Below are positions 35,032 through 45,777 of a stretch of DNA of 64,000 nucleotides, in pieces. A model generated the notes under the pieces. The model was not told the DNA's origin and searched no databases. It saw nothing but the letters and a program-made list of their open reading frames with translations. Position 1 is the stretch's first letter. Each line of letters starts with the position of its first letter. Both the position numbers and the translations under genes were made by a program. This DNA is from Planctomycetota bacterium (GTDB lineage Bacteria; Planctomycetota; UBA1135; UBA2386), in assembly GCA_020638695.1 (NCBI GenBank), contig JACKIB010000001.1, positions 310,001 through 374,000 of the forward strand. Reading direction: 5' to 3'.

Positions 35032-36390
35032 ATGGCTCGCGCCGAACTCGGCGCACACGTTTCCAGCGCGGCCCTGGCCGCCGTCCTCCTCTGCGCCGCT
35101 CCCGCCATCGCCCAGGCACGGGCCGACGCGGCGGAACCCGAAGCAGCTCTGGTCGCCCGCGCCAAGGCGATCCACGAAGCGGTGTTCACGATCGACACCC
35201 ACAAGGACATCGATCCGGGCCTCGCCACCGCGTCGTCCAGTGCGGACCCGGAGGAAGTCGCGCGCTACCGGCGCAAGCACGACCCGACGGTGGACGGCGA
35301 CAACCAGGTCGACTTCCCCAAGATGCGGGCGGGCGGCTACGACGGCGCGTTCTACATCGTGTTCGTCGCCCAGGGCGACGTCGACCCCGCCGGCTTCCAC
35401 CGCGCCGCACAGCGCGCCAAGCTGATGTTCGACGCCATCCACCGGATGGTCGACCGCTACCCGCAGCACATCGAACTGGCGCTCAGCCCGGCCGACGTGC
35501 GGCGGATCCACCACAGCGGCAAGCTGGTGGCATGCATCGGCATCGAGAACGGCTACCCGATGGGCAAAGACCTGAGCCGCATCGAGCACTTCTACCGCCG
35601 CGGCGCCCGCTACATGGGCATCGCCCACAACGGCCACAACCAGCTCGGCGACTCGCACCAGGGGCGCCGCCCCGGGGATGAGCCGCTGCACGGCGGCCTC
35701 AGTGAGCTGGGGCGCAAGGCCATCGCCGAGATGAACCGCTTGGGCATCATGGTCGACATCTCGCACTCGGCGAAGACCACCATGCTGCAAGCGCTCGCGG
35801 TGTCGAAGGCCCCGGTGATCGCGTCGCACTCCGGGTGCGCCGCCGTGCGGGCGCACGGCCGCAACCTCGACGACGAGCAGCTCGACGCACTCAAGCGCAA
35901 CGGCGGCGTGATCCAGATCGTCGCCCTGGGGGCATTCGTCAAGGACGACGCCAAGCACCGCGCGGCGCTGGATGCGGCGCGCGAGCGCCTCGGCGTGCCG
36001 AGTTCCGGCAAGCTGCGGGAGCTGCGGCGCAACGGCCCGCTACCGAGCGATCTGCAAGCCAAGCTCCTAGAGCTGCAGAAGGCCCGCAAGGCGATCGACG
36101 CACAGTTCCCGCCCGGCAGCGTCCGGGACTTCGTCGACCACATCGACCACGCCGTCAAGCGGATCGGGATTCGCCACGTGGCGATCGCCTCGGACTTCGA
36201 CGGCGGCGGCGGCGTGGTGGGCTGGAACAACGCCCGTGAGACGTTCCACGTCACGCTCGAGTTGGTGCGGCGCGGCTACACGAAGGAGCAGATCGGAGCG
36301 ATCTGGTCCGGCAACACGCTGCGCCTGTGGGAAGAGGTCGAGGCGGTGGCGAAGAAGCTGCGCGCCGCGAACGGGAAGAACGGTAAGTAG
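35032..36390 (+). CDS. Exported membrane dipeptidase (peptidase M19 family)
   Basis: 452 residues from the ATG at 35032, with a signal peptide (AALAAVLLCAAPAIAQARA). M19 features are the HxD metal motif as TIDTHKDID, the bridging glutamate region as VACIGIENGYPMGKDLSRIE, NGHNQLGD, GLSELGRKAIAEMNRLGIMV, DISHSAKTTM, ASHSGCAAVRAHGRNLDDEQ, HVAIASDFDGGGGVVGW, and KEQIGAIWSGNTLRLWEEVE. It is a zinc dipeptidase hydrolysing dipeptides, including D-amino-acid-containing ones, outside the cytoplasm. It follows the sugar dehydrogenase by 11 bp. Confidence 0.92.
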   Translation: MARAELGAHVSSAALAAVLLCAAPAIAQARADAAEPEAALVARAKAIHEAVFTIDTHKDIDPGLATASSSADPEEVARYRRKHDPTVDGDNQVDFPKMRAGGYDGAFYIVFVAQGDVDPAGFHRAAQRAKLMFDAIHRMVDRYPQHIELALSPADVRRIHHSGKLVACIGIENGYPMGKDLSRIEHFYRRGARYMGIAHNGHNQLGDSHQGRRPGDEPLHGGLSELGRKAIAEMNRLGIMVDISHSAKTTMLQALAVSKAPVIASHSGCAAVRAHGRNLDDEQLDALKRNGGVIQIVALGAFVKDDAKHRAALDAARERLGVPSSGKLRELRRNGPLPSDLQAKLLELQKARKAIDAQFPPGSVRDFVDHIDHAVKRIGIRHVAIASDFDGGGGVVGWNNARETFHVTLELVRRGYTKEQIGAIWSGNTLRLWEEVEAVAKKLRAANGKNGK

Positions 36391-36502
36391 GGCGGTCGGT
36401 GATGGGGTCCGAGGAAGCGTCCCCCCGCCCGGCGGGCGCAAGTAGCTCCAGAGCGGATGGCGCGTTCCGCGCCACCTCGAGCCCGCGAAACGGGGTACCC
36501 AA

Positions 36503-36535
36503 CTGACTTCTGCCGCCCGTGGCGGCAGAAGTCAG
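36503..36535. terminator. Bidirectional terminator hairpin, 15-bp perfect stem
   Basis: CTGACTTCTGCCGCC, loop CGT, and exact complement, between converging genes. It overlaps the TGA stop (36532-36534) of the minus-strand VWA gene. A smaller hairpin, TGGCGCG-TTC-CGCGCCA (36458-36474), lies between it and the dipeptidase gene. Confidence 0.75.
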
Positions 36536-38109
36536 AAGCCCAGGTCGACGAACTCGCCGCCGTTCTGCTGCGCCAGTGTCTGCAGGAAGGTCTTCTGGAA
36601 CTGGCCGATCGCGATGGTGTGGAGGGTCATCCGGTAGACCTTGTTCACCCGCAGCACCTCCTTCAGGATCTCCTCGGTGTCGACGTACTTGCCCACGCTC
36701 GGCCGCCCATCGCTGAGGAAGAACACCGTGTCGAGCTTGCGCTTGACCATCCGGCGGCTGTCCCCGCCGGTGAACACCACCTTGATCTCCTTGTCCGGGT
36801 CGATGTCGAACGGGTACATCAGCGCCTTGAAGGTGTTGGTCTTGCCCTGGCTCAGGTCGGAACTCAGCCCGACCGTTGCAGCCTCTGACGACTCGCTGCC
36901 ACCCAGCGGCTTGAGGCGGCGCACCCAGGCCTTGGCGGCCGACTTCGTCACGACGTTGGCTGGCACCAAGTCCTTCTTCCACGGCCGCAGATTGGTGGCG
37001 AACGCCACGATGTTGAACAAGGTGTTCTTGTCCAGCGAGTCGATGGTGTTGACCAGCTCGGTCTTGACGATCGACAGCTTGGAGTAGTCCTCGTAGCTGC
37101 CGGTGAACTTCTGCTTCTCCACCACGTGGTCTTCCATCGACCCGGAGATATCGATGATGAACAGCACCCGGGTCGAGGTGGTCACGATCCCACCGAACGT
37201 CTTGCGCCCGTCCTTCTTGCCGTAGAACTCGTCGCTGCGCTTGCGCGCGGCCTTGGCCTTGGCCACCTCCGCGTCGCTCGGCATCTTCCAGCCGAAGCCC
37301 CGCAGGCTGGTCAGGCTCTTGGCCCACAGGTCGGGGTTGGCGCCGAAGTCCTTCATGGTGATGAGGAACAGCGCCTCCGCGGTGTCGGTCTTGAAGCGCC
37401 CCTCGTGGCGCATCAGCTCGATCAGCGGATCGATCGCCTTCTCCACGCGGGCCTGGCCGGACGCCAGGATTGCGGCGGCCTGCACCTGCCAATACTTGTC
37501 GCTCAGCAGCGGCACCAGGTGGTCGCCGATCGCCCGCAACTTCAGCTTGCCGACCGCATCCGCCGCGCTGATGCGCACCGTCGGATCCGGATCCGCGAGG
37601 TACTTCACCAGGATGTCGTTGCTGCCGGTCCGGTCGCCGAGGCGCTCGATCGCGTCGGCGACCCGCACCTTGACGTGCGTATCGATCCCGGCGTCCCGGA
37701 TGCCCACCTGCCGAATCGCCGGCAGCGCATCGAGAATGCCGGCTCGGCCGAGCACCTCGATCAGCAGCGCGACGGCGGTCTTGTCGGCCATGTCCGGCAA
37801 CGCGGTGTACATCGCCTTGAAGGTCTCCGGGCGCTTGTAGGTCGCCAGCACCGACATGGCGGCGATGCGCACCGGCTCGGTTCGGTCGGCGGCGAGCTTC
37901 AGCAACTCCTCGGCCGCCTGCGGGCACTCGTTGCCCAGCAAGGTCTTGACCGCCTCCACGCGCTCCGACCCGGCACGTGCCTTCCGCATGTAGGTCTTGA
38001 AGTCCTTGACCGCTTCGAGCTTCGCGTCGTCGCTCTGGGCGGTGCCGAACGGGGACAACGAGCCCAGCATCAGGGCCAGGCTCAGTAGGGTGCGCAGCGT
38101 GCGATGCAT
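36532..38109 (-). CDS. Secreted HEAT-repeat plus von Willebrand A domain protein
   Basis: 525 residues. A signal peptide (LRTLLSLALMLGSLSPFGTA) precedes HEAT-like repeats at about 40-260 (AADRTEPVRIAAMSVLATYK, VADAIERLGD, DPDPTVRISAADAVGKLKL). A VWA domain follows from about 300: the MIDAS is FIIDISGSMED (DxSxS), later threonine/aspartate positions lie in VVFTGGDS and FFLSDGRPSVGKYVD. It ends QTLAQQNGGEFVDLGF. The intact MIDAS predicts metal-dependent ligand binding. The pairing is common in planctomycetes; the role is unknown. The stop lies inside a terminator hairpin. Confidence 0.85.
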   Translation of the reverse strand: MHRTLRTLLSLALMLGSLSPFGTAQSDDAKLEAVKDFKTYMRKARAGSERVEAVKTLLGNECPQAAEELLKLAADRTEPVRIAAMSVLATYKRPETFKAMYTALPDMADKTAVALLIEVLGRAGILDALPAIRQVGIRDAGIDTHVKVRVADAIERLGDRTGSNDILVKYLADPDPTVRISAADAVGKLKLRAIGDHLVPLLSDKYWQVQAAAILASGQARVEKAIDPLIELMRHEGRFKTDTAEALFLITMKDFGANPDLWAKSLTSLRGFGWKMPSDAEVAKAKAARKRSDEFYGKKDGRKTFGGIVTTSTRVLFIIDISGSMEDHVVEKQKFTGSYEDYSKLSIVKTELVNTIDSLDKNTLFNIVAFATNLRPWKKDLVPANVVTKSAAKAWVRRLKPLGGSESSEAATVGLSSDLSQGKTNTFKALMYPFDIDPDKEIKVVFTGGDSRRMVKRKLDTVFFLSDGRPSVGKYVDTEEILKEVLRVNKVYRMTLHTIAIGQFQKTFLQTLAQQNGGEFVDLGF

Positions 38110-38183
38110 CGCGGGGAACTCCGTCTCGGTCGTGAGGGGTCGGGGAGGGGTTCACCCCATGGTAGCGCGGGGCGGCCGGTCGA

Positions 38184-38702
38184 TCAGCGGCGCCACCAAG
38201 ACAGCGCCATGTCCCGCTCGAGGTTGGCGGCAACCCGCTGCAGGTCGGCCCGGGCCTTGATCACCTCGCGCGGGCCGATCTGGTCGAGGCCGCGGTGGAA
38301 GCGGGGCTTGAGCGTGACCACCAGCTGCCGCTGGTACTCGACCTCGAGCACCCAGTGGACTTCGCTGTGCACGTTGGACAACGCGATCGATTTCGCCAGG
38401 TTCTCCAGGCTGCGCGCGAATGCGCCATCGAGCCCCAGCTGCACGAACGGCCAAGTGCGCTGACCCGGCTCACCGGCCTCGGCTTGCAGGACGCAGAGAC
38501 CGTCGATGCGGTCGATCTGCACCACCAACGGGTAGAGCGCCGGGTGGAAGCCGCGCTCTTCGGCCTGCCGCACCAGCATGGCCCGCGCCACCACAGCGTC
38601 GTCGCCGTGCAACGCACCACACAGCAGGCACTCGCTGAGAGTCACCCCGTCGAGGACAACCGGCGCGGAACTGGTGCCGCCACAATCTTCGCAGTGGAAC
38701 AC
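38184..38702 (-). CDS. Small zinc-ribbon protein of unknown function
   Basis: 172 residues. An N-terminal zinc ribbon, CEDCG...CLLCGALHGDD (Cys4), is followed by a globular domain with DRIDGLCVLQAEAG, SLENLAKSIALSNVHSEVHW and FHRGLDQIGPREVIKARADL. No signal peptide, so cytoplasmic. I do not recognise a named family. It ends 74 bp before the VWA gene start in the same direction, and repeat element A2 lies just upstream. Confidence 0.7.
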   Translation of the reverse strand: MFHCEDCGGTSSAPVVLDGVTLSECLLCGALHGDDAVVARAMLVRQAEERGFHPALYPLVVQIDRIDGLCVLQAEAGEPGQRTWPFVQLGLDGAFARSLENLAKSIALSNVHSEVHWVLEVEYQRQLVVTLKPRFHRGLDQIGPREVIKARADLQRVAANLERDMALSWWRR

Positions 38703-38727
38703 CGCCGCACGATAGCGCGGCTCGGCT

Positions 38728-38881
38728 GGTAGCCCGGACTATTCGTGGCCGAGCTGCTGCGACCGCCCAAGGTGGCTCCTGGAGTCGTCGAACGGCAGAA
38801 CCTGCTCGACGGGACGCACCCCGCGTCCGGTCAGAACCTACCGGCAAGATCGCGTGACGCGGCTGTCGACTAGTCCGACCA
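38728..38881. repeat. Dispersed inverted-repeat element, type A copy 2
   Basis: Left end GGTAGCCCGGACTATTCG; right end, inverted, TTGGTCGGACTAGTCG. It shares GCTGCTGCGA, TCGTCGAACG and CAGAACCTGCTC with copy 1. It starts about 22 bp after the stop of the acidic membrane protein gene. Confidence 0.72.
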
Positions 38882-38902
38882 AGCCGCCGACCCGCACTCG
38901 GG

Positions 38903-40975
38903 CTATTTGCCCGGAGCGCTGACCCGAACCGTGTTCTTGGTCTTGTCCCGCTCCTTCTTCTTCGCCTGGATCCGGCGCTCGACCAGGTTCTTGAACCAGG
39001 AGTCTTGGTCCAGCTCCTCGCCGTCGGCGAACTGGATGCCCTTGCGCCGCCCCTCGCTCACTTCCTCGATCGCGGTGCGCGGCACCACCACGCGGTTGGC
39101 GTTCAGCTGCAGCACCACCGCGTCGTCGCGGGTCTCGACGATCTGGCCGTTGAGCCGGTTGTTGTTGCGCAACCGCAGGATCCCGGTAGCCACGGCGCGC
39201 CGCCACTCCTGCGCCTCGCCGGCGGCCAGCGTGGTGAGCGTGCGGATGCCCGCGCGCGCCAGGGTGATCTCGCCGGTCTCGAGCCGCAGCGTCACGTAGC
39301 TGGCGTCGAGGCTCTTCACCTTGCCGACGAAGATGTTGTCGTTGTAGAGCTGGGCCAACGCCGAGCTGCCCATCAGCAATCCGCTGTCGGGCGTCACGGT
39401 CTTGTTGCGCTGCTTCTCCATCGCGTTGTGCTCGACCGCGCCCGCGAGGTAGGAACCGCGCTGATCGAGCTGGATGTTCTCGATCTCGACGCGCATGCCG
39501 TTGGCCGGCGCCTTCTTGGCCACGGGCAGGCCGGACGCTTCCGGTTGGGTCGACTCGGGCCCCTTCGGCAGACCGGTGCCACCCGGCTGCGTGCCGGAGG
39601 GCTTGACCGGCGGCTTCGACGCCTTGACCACCTGCGTGTCCGTCGGGCGCTTGTTGGTTCCGGTTCCCGCCGGGCCGGTCGTGCCGTCCTTGCCCGGCGT
39701 GTTGGTCTTCGAGTTGCCCGCCGGGGTGCCGGTGGACTTGCTCGCGACGGGCGGCGCCAACTGCACCTGCACCTTGGGCCGGTCGATCGACACCACATCG
39801 ATGGTGTCGGTCCGCGCACCCATCGACAGCCACTCCGGCTTGAGCAGGTAGACCGCGGTTCCGGCGGCGACCAGCAGAACGGCCGCGAGACCCGACAGCC
39901 ACCGCAGCACCGACCCGCGGCGCCGCGGCGCACCGATCACCGCACCCAGGGCCTCGGCGGTGTCGTCGTGGTAAGCCTCCTCGTAGTCCGCGTAGTCGGG
40001 TTCGTCGGCGCCAGCGAGCACCGGCACCTGGCCCTCGTAGTCGTACTCTTCCTCACCGACCGGCGCGTCCTCGACGTCTTCCTGCTCGGCGCTGACCGGC
40101 GCCCACTCGGAGTCCTCGTCCTCGCTGGCGGCGAAGTCGCGCTGGCCGTAGTCGACGCCGGGGTCGTAGTCGTCGTCGGCGCCGTACTCGGCCTCCGCCT
40201 CGGCACCGTACTCGGTCTCCGCTTCGTCGCCGAAGTCGCTCGCGAACTCGCCCGCGACCGGGCTTTCGATCGCGTCGTCGTAGTCGTCCTCCGTGTCGAA
40301 ACCGGTGGCGTCGTCGGCGGCGGCGTCGCCCCAATCACCCTCGGGCTCGTAGGCGCCACCCGCGGCGTCGGCGCGGATCCCGGCGACGATGTCCTCGGCG
40401 TCGCTCTCGAGGTCCGCGTCGAGCATCGCATCGAGGTCGTCGAGGTCGTCGTCGTTGTCGCCGACCAAGCTGAGCTCGGGGACCTCGGTGCCGAACGAGA
40501 AGCCCTCGTCGTCTTCGTCGAACACTGCCGGTCGGTCCGACATCTGCACGCCCAGTTCTTCCAGATCCTGATCGGCGCCACCCCAGGGCGGTCCATCGTG
40601 TTCCACGAAGGTCGGCGTGTCGCTGGCGAACAGATCCTCGTCGCCGTCGTCCGAGGTGTCGCCGAACAGCAGGTCTTCGGCGTCGGCGAGTTCGACCTCC
40701 TCGGTCGTGTCCCACTCTGCACCGACGACATCCTCATCGTCGTCGCGCAGCAGGTCGACCGAGTCGACCACCGCGAAGATGTCGGCTTCGTCGATGTCGG
40801 CGTCTGCGTCCTCACCTGCACCATCGCCCCACTCGGCGCCGGGACGTGCCTCGTGCTCATCGCCGAGGCCCAGGATCGCGTCGGCTTCGCGCTCGGCGTC
40901 GTCCCAGTCCTCCAGGATGAACTCCTCGTCGCCGTCGAAGGCGTTGGGATCGTCGGGACGTCGGTCCTTGTTCAT
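38903..40975 (-). CDS. Large bitopic membrane protein with highly acidic cytoplasmic half
   Basis: 690 residues from the ATG at 40975, preceded by AAGGAG at 10 bp. Residues 1 to about 370 are extremely Asp/Glu-rich (DGDEEFILEDWDDAEREADA, EYGAEAEAEYGADDDYDPGV), predicted disordered. A basic patch (APRRRGSVLRWLSG) and one membrane span (LAAVLLVAAGTAVYLL) follow, then a Pro/Thr/Gly-rich linker. The C-terminal region is beta-rich with two Sm/KOW-like strands (GKVKSLDASYVTLRLETGEI and NGQIVETRDDAVVLQLNANR). It ends basic (RRIQAKKKERDKTKNTVRVS). The sequence is strongly opposite in charge on the two sides of the membrane. The function is not recognised. Confidence 0.75.
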   Translation of the reverse strand: MNKDRRPDDPNAFDGDEEFILEDWDDAEREADAILGLGDEHEARPGAEWGDGAGEDADADIDEADIFAVVDSVDLLRDDDEDVVGAEWDTTEEVELADAEDLLFGDTSDDGDEDLFASDTPTFVEHDGPPWGGADQDLEELGVQMSDRPAVFDEDDEGFSFGTEVPELSLVGDNDDDLDDLDAMLDADLESDAEDIVAGIRADAAGGAYEPEGDWGDAAADDATGFDTEDDYDDAIESPVAGEFASDFGDEAETEYGAEAEAEYGADDDYDPGVDYGQRDFAASEDEDSEWAPVSAEQEDVEDAPVGEEEYDYEGQVPVLAGADEPDYADYEEAYHDDTAEALGAVIGAPRRRGSVLRWLSGLAAVLLVAAGTAVYLLKPEWLSMGARTDTIDVVSIDRPKVQVQLAPPVASKSTGTPAGNSKTNTPGKDGTTGPAGTGTNKRPTDTQVVKASKPPVKPSGTQPGGTGLPKGPESTQPEASGLPVAKKAPANGMRVEIENIQLDQRGSYLAGAVEHNAMEKQRNKTVTPDSGLLMGSSALAQLYNDNIFVGKVKSLDASYVTLRLETGEITLARAGIRTLTTLAAGEAQEWRRAVATGILRLRNNNRLNGQIVETRDDAVVLQLNANRVVVPRTAIEEVSEGRRKGIQFADGEELDQDSWFKNLVERRIQAKKKERDKTKNTVRVSAPGK

Positions 40976-41062
40976 GAGGTGCTCCTTGTGCGCAGACCCT
41001 CCTGTATCGACGGATTGGCGCGCCGGATTGACCAGGGCTCGACGGCGCCGCGGCAGCGGACC

Positions 41063-41106
41063 TATCGCGGCCAAGGCCGCCCCCAGAGACTCGGGTGGGC
41101 GCGGCG
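41063..41106 (-). terminator. Two-hairpin terminator-like repeat, copy 2
   Basis: On the minus strand, an imperfect GC hairpin is followed by the perfect GCGGCC-TT-GGCCGC and then GCGATA. It is the same unit as at 2906-2949 and lies about 24 bp after the selB stop. Confidence 0.55.
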
Positions 41107-41129
41107 CGGCGATCCGCGACCCCTGCAGC

Positions 41130-43100
41130 TCAGGCCTGCTCGGCGGCGACTTCGGCGATCTGCTGACAGGCCGGTGACGTCGGCAAGAGGCGGCGCACCC
41201 CCCCGCGCAGCCGCGTCAGTCCGAGACCGTCCACGTATTCGAGCAGCGGAATCAGGAACTTCCGGCTGGTGCCAAGCTCGTCCCGCAACTCGGGGATGAC
41301 CAGCTCCTCGTCATGCCGCAGGCAGTTGCGGTATATCGCGACCAACGCGCGTTGGACCGTCGCCCCGGCGTACAGGTGCTCGCCCACCAGCTCGATCAGG
41401 CCGGTGTCGAGGGCGCGCGCGAGAACGCTCTGGAAGCGCTTGTCCCGCACCCCCACCGCGTCGGCGAGCTCGGCATCGGTCAGCGGGCGGAACCCGGATT
41501 CGACGCACGTGCCGTGCATCTTCTCGAGCAGGCTCTGGTCGGCGGGATCGAGCGGCTTGAGGCGTTCGCGGAACAGCAGCCGGCCCTGGGCCGACGACTC
41601 GACCACGCCCTGCTCCTGCATCCTGGCCAGCACCGCCTGGATCAGTGGCTGTGGCAGCAGCTTGCTGGATTGCAGCTGGGTCCGCTTGATGGAGGCCGCC
41701 AGCGGGCGGTCCTTCAGCAGGCGCTCGACCGCGCGTTCGATCATGGCGCGCCCGTCCTCCACCAGGTCGGCGAGGAACACCCGGCCGGCTTTCTGGTGCA
41801 CGTGGACGACGTCTCCCGCGTCGGCCAGCGCGGTTTCGATGGCGCCGTGCTCGAGGCCGAGCGCTGCGGCCAGCGCGGCGACCGTGGTGCCTTCACCGCC
41901 GACCCGTTTGAGCTCCTCGAGAACCCGCCCACCGGCCTCCGGCCCGACTTCGACCAGACGCGTCAACTCGTCGCCGACCGTCTTGCGGCGGTAGCGGCGC
42001 GGCACTTCGGAGACGCGCAGGATCCGGCCTCCGCCGACCGTCAGAACCGGGTTCTGCAGGCGCAGCAGAAAGCGATCCCCGAACACTCCGCACACCGGTT
42101 CGTCGAGCAACACGCGTGCGGTCAGCTCCTGGCCGGGCTCGGCGCGGTCGCGGTCGAGCAACAGCAGCACCCCGCGGCATTCGATCGTTCCCGTGTGGAA
42201 GCGGATCGGCATGCGGTGTTCCAGCGGCTCGACGCCGCGCAACAGGGTGAGCTCGATGTCCGCGGCGTCGCCGACCCGGTAGACGCCGGGTGACGAAGCC
42301 ACACAGCCGCGGTTGAGCTGGCTGGCCTTGATGTCCGGCACCGACAGCGCGGTGCTGTGCCCAGCGACCGCGGTCTCCACCTGCTCACCGAACGCCTGCA
42401 CCGCCCGCACCTTCGACTGCTTGCCGAGCGGCAGGATCTCCACCGTCTGGCCGACCGAGATCGAACCCGACATCGGCACTCCGGTGATGACGGTGCCGAT
42501 GCCCTTGAGGGTGAACACCCGCTGGATCGGCATACGGAACGGTCCCTCGGCGCTGCGCGGCGGCACCGCGGCGGCGAGCGCCTCGAGCTTGCGCCGGAAC
42601 TCCTCGATCCCGAGCCCGGTGGTCGAGCTGATTCGCACGATCTCGGCATCCTGCAGTCGCGTGCCTTGCAGCAGCTCCCGGATCTCCTCCTCGGCGAACA
42701 TCGCGATCTCCTCGTCCACCAGGTCGACCTTGGTCAGGGCGACGATCCCGGAGCGGACCCCGAGCAAGTCGACGATGTTGAGGTGCTCGCGGGTCTGCGG
42801 CATCACACTGTCGTCCGCAGCGACCACCAGCACCGCCAGGTCCAGCCCGGTGCTACCGGCCACCATGTTGCGGACGAACCGCTCGTGACCAGGCACGTCG
42901 ATCATCCCGAGCACCCGACCGTCCGCCATCCGCAGCGGGGCGAAGCCGAGGTCGATGGTCATCCCGGTGCGCTTTTCCTCTTCCAGCCGATCGGGGTCGA
43001 TCCCCGTCAGCGTGCGCACCAGAGTGCTCTTCCCGTGGTCGATGTGCCCAGCGGTCCCGACCATGACCGGGTGGATCACGTCGCCACCCCGCTCATGCAT
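41130..43100 (-). CDS. selB: Selenocysteine-specific translation elongation factor SelB
   Basis: 656 residues. The GTPase domain has G1 VGTAGHIDHGKSTLVRTLTG, a SelB-type effector region DRLEEEKRTGMTIDLGFA, G3 MIDVPGHERFVRNMVAGSTG and G4 ALTKVDLVDEE. EF-Tu-like domains II and III follow (GTVITGVPMSGSISVGQTVE), then C-terminal winged helices (about 390-656) that bind the SECIS mRNA hairpin. It delivers Sec-tRNA to in-frame UGA. Translation could start at MVGTAGHIDHG instead. It follows the zinc-ribbon gene by 7 bp. No selA, selD or tRNA-Sec is seen in the window. Confidence 0.93.
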   Translation of the reverse strand: MHERGGDVIHPVMVGTAGHIDHGKSTLVRTLTGIDPDRLEEEKRTGMTIDLGFAPLRMADGRVLGMIDVPGHERFVRNMVAGSTGLDLAVLVVAADDSVMPQTREHLNIVDLLGVRSGIVALTKVDLVDEEIAMFAEEEIRELLQGTRLQDAEIVRISSTTGLGIEEFRRKLEALAAAVPPRSAEGPFRMPIQRVFTLKGIGTVITGVPMSGSISVGQTVEILPLGKQSKVRAVQAFGEQVETAVAGHSTALSVPDIKASQLNRGCVASSPGVYRVGDAADIELTLLRGVEPLEHRMPIRFHTGTIECRGVLLLLDRDRAEPGQELTARVLLDEPVCGVFGDRFLLRLQNPVLTVGGGRILRVSEVPRRYRRKTVGDELTRLVEVGPEAGGRVLEELKRVGGEGTTVAALAAALGLEHGAIETALADAGDVVHVHQKAGRVFLADLVEDGRAMIERAVERLLKDRPLAASIKRTQLQSSKLLPQPLIQAVLARMQEQGVVESSAQGRLLFRERLKPLDPADQSLLEKMHGTCVESGFRPLTDAELADAVGVRDKRFQSVLARALDTGLIELVGEHLYAGATVQRALVAIYRNCLRHDEELVIPELRDELGTSRKFLIPLLEYVDGLGLTRLRGGVRRLLPTSPACQQIAEVAAEQA

Positions 43101-43107
43101 GGGCAGC

Positions 43108-43812
43108 TCACCCGGGCAGGTAGAGGATGCGCTGGCAGGACGAGCAGCGCACCACGGTCCGACCGCCCTGGAGCTTGGCCAGGTCGTTCACGGTGAACTG
43201 CGTGTAGCAACCCTGGCAGTATTGCGCCTCGGCAGCGCAGATGGCCAGCCCCTCGCGCGACTCGAACAGCCGCTCGTACTCCTCCACCAGCTCGACCGGA
43301 ATGCCCTCGAGCAGGGCATCGCGCCCGCGCGAAACCTCGGCGATCTCCGCGTTCTGCTCGGTGATGAGCTTCTGCGCCTTGGTCAGGAACTCGGCGAACA
43401 CCGCATCTTCCGCGGCGACCGCTGTCTGGGATTGGGAGAGGCGCTCCTCCAGGGGGCCGGACTGGTCCAGGAGCTGCAGGCTCTCCTCCTCGTAGCGATC
43501 GCGCTCCTTCTTGACCGCCTCGATCTGGAACAGAATCGCCTGATACTCGGCGTTGTTCTTGATCAGGCCGAGCTTGCCCTCGAGGTTGCGGATCTCCGCG
43601 TCGCTCTGGCGAATGAGCATGTCGAGCTCGCGCGACCGCAGCTCGAATTCGGTGCGCTCCCGCTTGATGGTCTCCACCCCTTGGCGCAGTGTGTCGAGCG
43701 ATGCTTGACGCTTGGCTTGCTCTCGCGGCAGGCTGTCCGCCTGCCGCCGCAATCGAGCAATGCGCTGGTCGACTTTCTGGAGCTCCAGAAGTTTCGCGAC
43801 GTCGGGTTGCAC
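43108..43812 (-). CDS. Coiled-coil protein with C-terminal C4 zinc ribbon
   Basis: 234 residues. A long heptad-rich coiled coil (residues 5-170, starting MQPDVAKLLELQKVDQRIAR) is followed by a zinc ribbon YCQGCYTQFTVNDLAKLQGG and VVRCSSCQRILYLPG. This is the widespread CdsZ-like/PF02591 type. It probably binds nucleic acid or ribosomes in the cytoplasm. It is immediately upstream of selB and likely co-transcribed. Confidence 0.9.
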   Translation of the reverse strand: MQPDVAKLLELQKVDQRIARLRRQADSLPREQAKRQASLDTLRQGVETIKRERTEFELRSRELDMLIRQSDAEIRNLEGKLGLIKNNAEYQAILFQIEAVKKERDRYEEESLQLLDQSGPLEERLSQSQTAVAAEDAVFAEFLTKAQKLITEQNAEIAEVSRGRDALLEGIPVELVEEYERLFESREGLAICAAEAQYCQGCYTQFTVNDLAKLQGGRTVVRCSSCQRILYLPG

Positions 43813-43856
43813 TCGGCTCTAGGTCCCGGCATCGGACCGGGAGGGGGGAGGGAGTC

Positions 43857-43985
43857 TAGCCAGGGCGAGGGGCTGCGCAATGGCCGCGATCGAATTCTCC
43901 ACGACGCACCCCGGCGGCCTTCAGTGGCGGAGCAGGACCTGGCGCTTCGGCGCAGCACCGCGGGCCACGCGTCGTCCGGGCTACC
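43857..43985. repeat. Dispersed inverted-repeat element, type A copy 4 (degenerate)
   Basis: The right end TCGTCCGGGCTACC is identical to the right end of copy 1; the left end begins TAGCC. The interior aligns with copy 1 around GACGCACCCCG and ACCTGGCGCTTCGGCGCAGC. Next to it CGTCGTCCGGG/CCCGGACGATG forms a hairpin. It starts about 35 bp after the rpoD stop. Confidence 0.55.
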
Positions 43986-44019
43986 CACCCCGGACGATGC
44001 CGTCACCCCGATCTCCGAC

Positions 44020-45720
<1,701 letters not shown>

Positions 45721-45777
45721 GAATGGCGCTCGTGGGGGGCGGCTCCCATGGTCGGACAGGCCGCATTCCGGGCCGTG

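Noticed and set aside
37126..42293. Several 200-760-residue plus-strand frames opposite the VWA, acidic-protein and selB genes
   Set aside because: GC-rich antisense frames without motifs; the minus-strand genes there have clear domains.
41130..43100. Search for a selenoprotein gene near selB
   Set aside because: No gene in the window shows an in-frame TGA with continuing homology that I could identify.
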